A stretch of 64,000 nucleotides of DNA. Origin: an uncultured Prochlorococcus sp. GTDB taxonomy: Bacteria; Cyanobacteriota; Cyanobacteriia; PCC-6307; Cyanobiaceae. Below, piece after piece: positions 61,290-64,000 of the stretch. The stretch is taken from the NCBI GenBank assembly GCA_902621675.1, contig CACNMX010000001.1, positions 58,439 to 122,438 on the forward strand, read 5' to 3'. Under the pieces are notes generated by a model. It worked only from the letters and a program-made list of their open reading frames with translations. It did not search any database and was not told the origin of the DNA. The position numbers were made by a program, and so were the translations under genes. The number at the start of each line of letters is the position of its first letter. The stretch's first letter is position 1.

Positions 61290-61582
61290 TCACTTTCCAT
61301 TATTTCAGCTGATTCAGAACAGACATTAACGCTAAACCACCTCATTGCGGACCAAGTATCTTCTTGGTATGTACCTGCTGCAATGCTTACAAAACAATCA
61401 TTTTCATACCAACTTCGATAACTGGGAGTTACTCCCGTTCCTTTTAATCTATTTTCTAAGCCTTTCCCATATTTTTTAATAACAAGATTTATAGCTTCAT
61501 TCTCAATTGCTCTTTGCTTTTCATCAGCAAAACCTCCTAGTGGAGTAAAAAAAAGAATTGATGCAATAAGTAAACGTATCAT
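61286..61582 (-). CDS. Small exported protein of unknown function
   Basis: A 98-residue protein with a signal peptide (about 1-19, LLIASILFFTPLGGFADEK). The mature part has two cysteines (NDCFVSIAAG, VNVCSESAE) that could form a disulfide. Upstream of and overlapping the amidotransferase gene. No family is recognised. Confidence 0.55.
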   Translation of the reverse strand: MIRLLIASILFFTPLGGFADEKQRAIENEAINLVIKKYGKGLENRLKGTGVTPSYRSWYENDCFVSIAAGTYQEDTWSAMRWFSVNVCSESAEIMESE

Positions 61583-61594
61583 TGAGTCTTTAGT

Positions 61595-61885
61595 TTATAT
61601 GTAGCTGATTTCATATCGATTAATTAATTTTTTAAAATCATCTACTCTCTTTTGTCCATTTTTTAATGGTCTTGAGGAGTCAAGAACGGCTGCACAACAT
61701 AATTGCCAGCAAGATTTTTCATCTAGTCCCAATTTCTTGCATATATTTTTTGGAGCTTTGATAACTGTATTTATTTCTGCAATATGTTGAGTGGTTTCCC
61801 ATAATTCTCCTTCAAGAAAATCAATTTCAATACTTGATAATAATTCTGTAGCAACGTAATCCTTAATTAGCTCAGTTAATTCCAC
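61595..61885 (-). CDS. Small protein of unknown function
   Basis: A 96-residue soluble protein with three cysteines, two adjacent (SCWQLCCAAVLDSSRPLKNG). It starts MELTELIKDYVATELLSSIE. It lies 12 bp upstream of the exported-protein gene and is probably in one transcript. No family is recognised. Confidence 0.55.
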   Translation of the reverse strand: MELTELIKDYVATELLSSIEIDFLEGELWETTQHIAEINTVIKAPKNICKKLGLDEKSCWQLCCAAVLDSSRPLKNGQKRVDDFKKLINRYEISYI

Positions 61886-61998
61886 GATATTTTATTAAAG
61901 CAGATAAATTAAATAATTTCTCTTAGTATTTTTATAGCAGGATAAAAAAAAGGAACTAGTTTCTACCTCATCTTGAATATCCTGTAGATTTTAAGAGA

Positions 61999-62136
61999 CT
62001 ACATCATTTCGTATTGATCAAGTTTGGTTTTTAATTTTGTGGCTTGTTTAATCAATGACAAAGCTTCTTTTCTGCCTGTTGAATTATTAGCCTGGACTAT
62101 AAGATCGGCGTATTTCTTTGCGATTTTTTTTTCCAT
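61999..62136 (-). CDS. Small helical protein of unknown function
   Basis: A 45-residue protein, starting MEKKIAKKYADLIVQANNST, then GRKEALSLIKQATKLKTKLD and ending QYEMM. It is basic and helical. The composition is protein-like and the frame is closed by TAG. No family is recognised. Confidence 0.5.
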   Translation of the reverse strand: MEKKIAKKYADLIVQANNSTGRKEALSLIKQATKLKTKLDQYEMM

Positions 62137-62152
62137 AATTTAAGTAATATAA

Positions 62153-62269
62153 ATGCCGTTTTTGAATCTTGAAACTAGCGAGTCACAACTAGAAGTAGAT
62201 AAGGAGTCAACGGTTAAAACCTCAGAGTCAACAAATTGGAACGGGTTAACTCGTGTTTTTAATTTATAA
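62153..62269 (+). CDS. Possible 38-residue acidic peptide
   Basis: Starts ATG at 62153 and ends TAA at 62269. The sequence is MPFLNLETSESQLEVDKEST then VKTSESTNWNGLTRVFNL, serine/glutamate-rich. The DNA contains a GAGTCAAC repeat (two copies 33 bp apart). It has no convincing ribosome-binding site. It may be a micro-protein or an unexpressed frame. Confidence 0.25.
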   Translation: MPFLNLETSESQLEVDKESTVKTSESTNWNGLTRVFNL

Positions 62270-62387
62270 TCAATTAATAAAAAGCTGTTGGTATCTACGA
62301 TTACATTGTTTTCAAACCCTGATTTAATTTATAGTTATCCATGAATTGGATTAAAAATTTTCAATCATCTTTTTAATGCAATTAATA

Positions 62388-62413
62388 AAAAAAGGGGGTT
62401 ACAAACCCCCTTT
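62388..62413 (-). terminator. Terminator after the repeat-protein gene
   Basis: GGGGGTT and AACCCCC-type arms, with flanking AAA/TTT, enclose a short loop. On the minus strand it is followed by T7. It lies 25 bp after the stop of the gene at 62438-62743. Confidence 0.9.
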
Positions 62414-62437
62414 CGGTTTATTAAAAGACCTAATTTA

Positions 62438-62743
62438 CTAATTACCTAAACCTAGAGGAGCCCAAAGAGTTGCTTCAGAACCTATAACAGGGACAACTCC
62501 TGTAGGTTTTGCATTAGAAACTTTATTTTTAACAATAGGAGTATCTTGTTCTCCTAAAGCTGCCCATAAAGTTGATTGATGAGCGATAACTGGTTGAACT
62601 TTTAATGGTTGAGATTGAAAAGAAGGCTTTTGGGTTCTTACAAGTTGGACTCCAAGAGAACCAACAATAAATGCTCCAAGAAAACCTGCAAATACAGCAG
62701 TAATATTGTTACTACTTACTGAGGTAGATACGTTATTAGACAT
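62438..62743 (-). CDS. Small membrane-anchored protein with a two-copy PVI..TLWA.LG repeat
   Basis: The protein starts at ATG 62743 (MSNNVSTS) and has 101 residues. An upstream ATG at 62767 is in frame but adds an unlikely MKFSHITI. One membrane helix lies at about 16-36 (VFAGFLGAFIVGSLGVQLV). The rest contains two near copies of PVI....TLWA.LG: QPVIAHQSTLWAALGE and VPVIGSEATLWAPLGL, about 45 residues apart. No family is recognised. Expression signals look strong: a hairpin-rich leader and a terminator. Confidence 0.62.
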   Translation of the reverse strand: MSNNVSTSVSSNNITAVFAGFLGAFIVGSLGVQLVRTQKPSFQSQPLKVQPVIAHQSTLWAALGEQDTPIVKNKVSNAKPTGVVPVIGSEATLWAPLGLGN

Positions 62744-62771
62744 AATAGTTATGTGACTAAATTTCATTTTT

Positions 62772-62851
62772 GACTGAAGTCCCCGTTCCTTGGCTTCAAT
62801 CTTAATGCGGCTCGTAAAACGAGATGAACGTTTATGTAGTCTACGCTACAT
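62772..62851 (-). promoter_or_regulatory. Three-hairpin leader of the repeat-protein gene
   Basis: Three stems are packed in 80 bp upstream of the gene on the minus strand: GACTGAAG/CTTCAATC (62772-62801, one G-T pair), CTCGT/ACGAG (62811-62823) and ATGTAG/CTACAT (62834-62851). A TATACT-like -10 lies about 10 bp beyond the last stem. The layout suggests a structured 5' UTR or an sRNA. Confidence 0.45.
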
Positions 62852-62928
62852 TTTAACTATAAGTATAATTTAATTTACAAGATGTTAATGGCAATACAAA
62901 AACTTATTAAAAAAAAAGAAATTAAATT

Positions 62929-63069
62929 TTAAAGTGAAGAAAATATATTTGAATTTTTTTGAGTAAAAAATAATTGATTATTTTCATAATTTTTTGCAGA
63001 ATAACTTTCTGAAACAACAGTTCCGTGAGTTACTCCAAAAATAAAACCAAGTAAGATCGCTAAACGCAT
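62929..63069 (-). CDS. Small exported or membrane protein of unknown function
   Basis: A 46-residue protein, MRLAILLGFIFGVTHGTVVS then ESYSAKNYENNQLFFTQKNS and a short end. The N-terminus resembles a signal peptide or a single helix. It lies downstream of the moaA-like gene. No family is recognised. Confidence 0.45.
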   Translation of the reverse strand: MRLAILLGFIFGVTHGTVVSESYSAKNYENNQLFFTQKNSNIFSSL

Positions 63070-63144
63070 CCAAGAATATAAATTTGAGGTTAATTTCCCT
63101 CGAATTAAGAATATATGATGTTGTTATTTATACTAAATAATTTT

Positions 63145-64000
63145 TTATCCCCCAAGATATGACATTGATGGATGAATTTTTTGATTTTTGTCAGTTTTTT
63201 TCTCTAATACTTTAAATCGATCTTCACTATAGTTATCTTCTCTAGCTTCCCAAATGCTCTTGATTTTATTTTCCAATTCATGGAGATTAATTGGTAGAGA
63301 CAACCATGGGTTTAGATTTATACCTTCATTAGAAAAAAGACATGTATAAGCATAACCATCGCTAGTTATCCTCAATCTATTACAGTCTGAACAAAAAGGA
63401 TTACTTATTGAAGAGATTGTACTTACAAAACTATTTGAATCACTCATGTACCATCTATTAGCAGTTTGTCCCTCCTTTCTTCCGTAGTCTTTTAATCGAT
63501 GTTTCTTCTTTAGTAGCCTAATAATTCTTTCAGAGAAAAAAACATCTGATGGCTGCCAATTATTAGATATCCCTACGTCCATATACTCAATGAAACGAAT
63601 TTCTATAGACCTTTTTTTCGCAAAATCAACTAATTCAAAAATTTGATTATCATTAATCTCTTTTTTTATGACTGCATTTATTTTTAATTTCCCCGCCTTT
63701 GGATTAAATCCAGCATTAATTGCATGATCTATTCCTTCAAGGACAGTAATTAATTTTTCTTTGCCAATAATTTTATTTTCCTCTCCAATCATGTTTGAAA
63801 AAATATCAGGATCAATCGCATCTAAACTTACTGTTATGCGGTCTAAACCATTTTTTAAAAAGCTCATTAGCTTTTTTCTTAGAGAGCAAATATCCATTTG
63901 TGGTTAGAGAAATATCCTGTAAATTAGCTACTGGATTTGATTCTTCTAATCTTTGCGATTTAATTTCATAAAGAAGTTCATCTAATTGAGAACTCAATAA
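63145..64000 (-). pseudogene. moaA: MoaA (GTP 3',8-cyclase), frameshifted and 5'-truncated by the window edge
   Basis: The C-terminal two-thirds of the molybdenum-cofactor radical-SAM enzyme lies in one frame (63145 to about 63850). It has NGLDRITVSLDAIDPDIFSN, FIEYMDVG, the C-terminal cluster CSDCNRLRITSDGY...C and the GG end. The preceding DISLTTNGYLLS lies in another frame (63851 to the edge). The frames join at the A6 run (T6 on plus, 63851-63856): removing one base restores LF-KNGLDRIT. A second A6 run at 63872-63877 is also a candidate. The radical-SAM CxxxCxxC is outside the window. The cause may be a pseudogene, a homopolymer sequencing error or slippage. Confidence 0.85.

Noticed and set aside
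1..64000. Possible CRISPR array, IS element or prophage
   Set aside because: I saw no regularly spaced direct repeats, transposase motifs or phage structural genes.

Overview
The window is AT-rich (by eye about one third G+C), gene-dense and single-copy in style. It carries cyanobacterial photosynthesis genes (psbD-psbC, petM, ycf4, a chlorophyll-binding Pcb antenna, ycf39, ycf46, NTRC), four small high-light-inducible (hli) genes, a Yfr2-type small RNA and split pntAA/pntAB/pntB genes. Pcb in place of phycobilisome genes, the very low G+C and the hli cluster point to Prochlorococcus marinus, most likely a high-light-adapted strain. This placement rests on gene recognition, not on a database search.

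Layout. 1-12.6 kb: housekeeping, mostly on the minus strand (rsmI, cysQ on plus, pnp, rpsN, rseP, serS, ycf46-like, yidC, a PH-domain gene, rnpA, rpmH, a DUF2808 gene, aroH, sppA). 12.7-16.6 kb: a plus-strand EamA transporter and two glycosyltransferases. 16.6-19.2 kb: minus-strand small genes (RHH-like, AEC permease, SemiSWEET, peroxiredoxin-like). 19.3-28.6 kb: an iron-economy neighbourhood (flavodoxin, an iron-stress-like Pcb, an outer-membrane porin, a PiuC-type dioxygenase, the Fe3+-binding protein FutA/IdiA), interrupted by glyQ and small conserved genes and ending at tRNA-Ser(CGA). 28.7-31.3 kb: a sparse region with very small ORFs, a rhomboid protease and a Yfr2-like sRNA, followed by a 608-residue outer-membrane barrel protein.

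33-57.7 kb: a mixed core block (2Fe-2S ferredoxin-cobQ, maf, psbC-psbD, ycf4-cyclophilin lipoprotein, ilvH, petM-ycf39, infA, NTRC, the transhydrogenase operon, dxr, cysS, polA with an HlyD-type adaptor, ychF). 57.7-63.1 kb: many very small membrane, unknown and hli genes. The right edge holds a frameshifted, 5'-truncated moaA.

The genes fit a streamlined phototroph. The thylakoid machinery (Pcb, PSII core, PetM, Hli, Ycf4/Ycf39) sits beside iron-sparing and iron-uptake functions and redox supply (NTRC, transhydrogenase). I found no CRISPR array, insertion sequence, prophage or rRNA. The observations most worth a second look are the moaA frameshift, two genes whose frames imply ATN (non-ATG/GTG/TTG) starts, a YidC with a bacterial-Ig-like insertion, a tandem-repeat protein with a three-hairpin leader, a short frame interrupted by two TGA codons in an otherwise empty gap, and candidate small RNAs.
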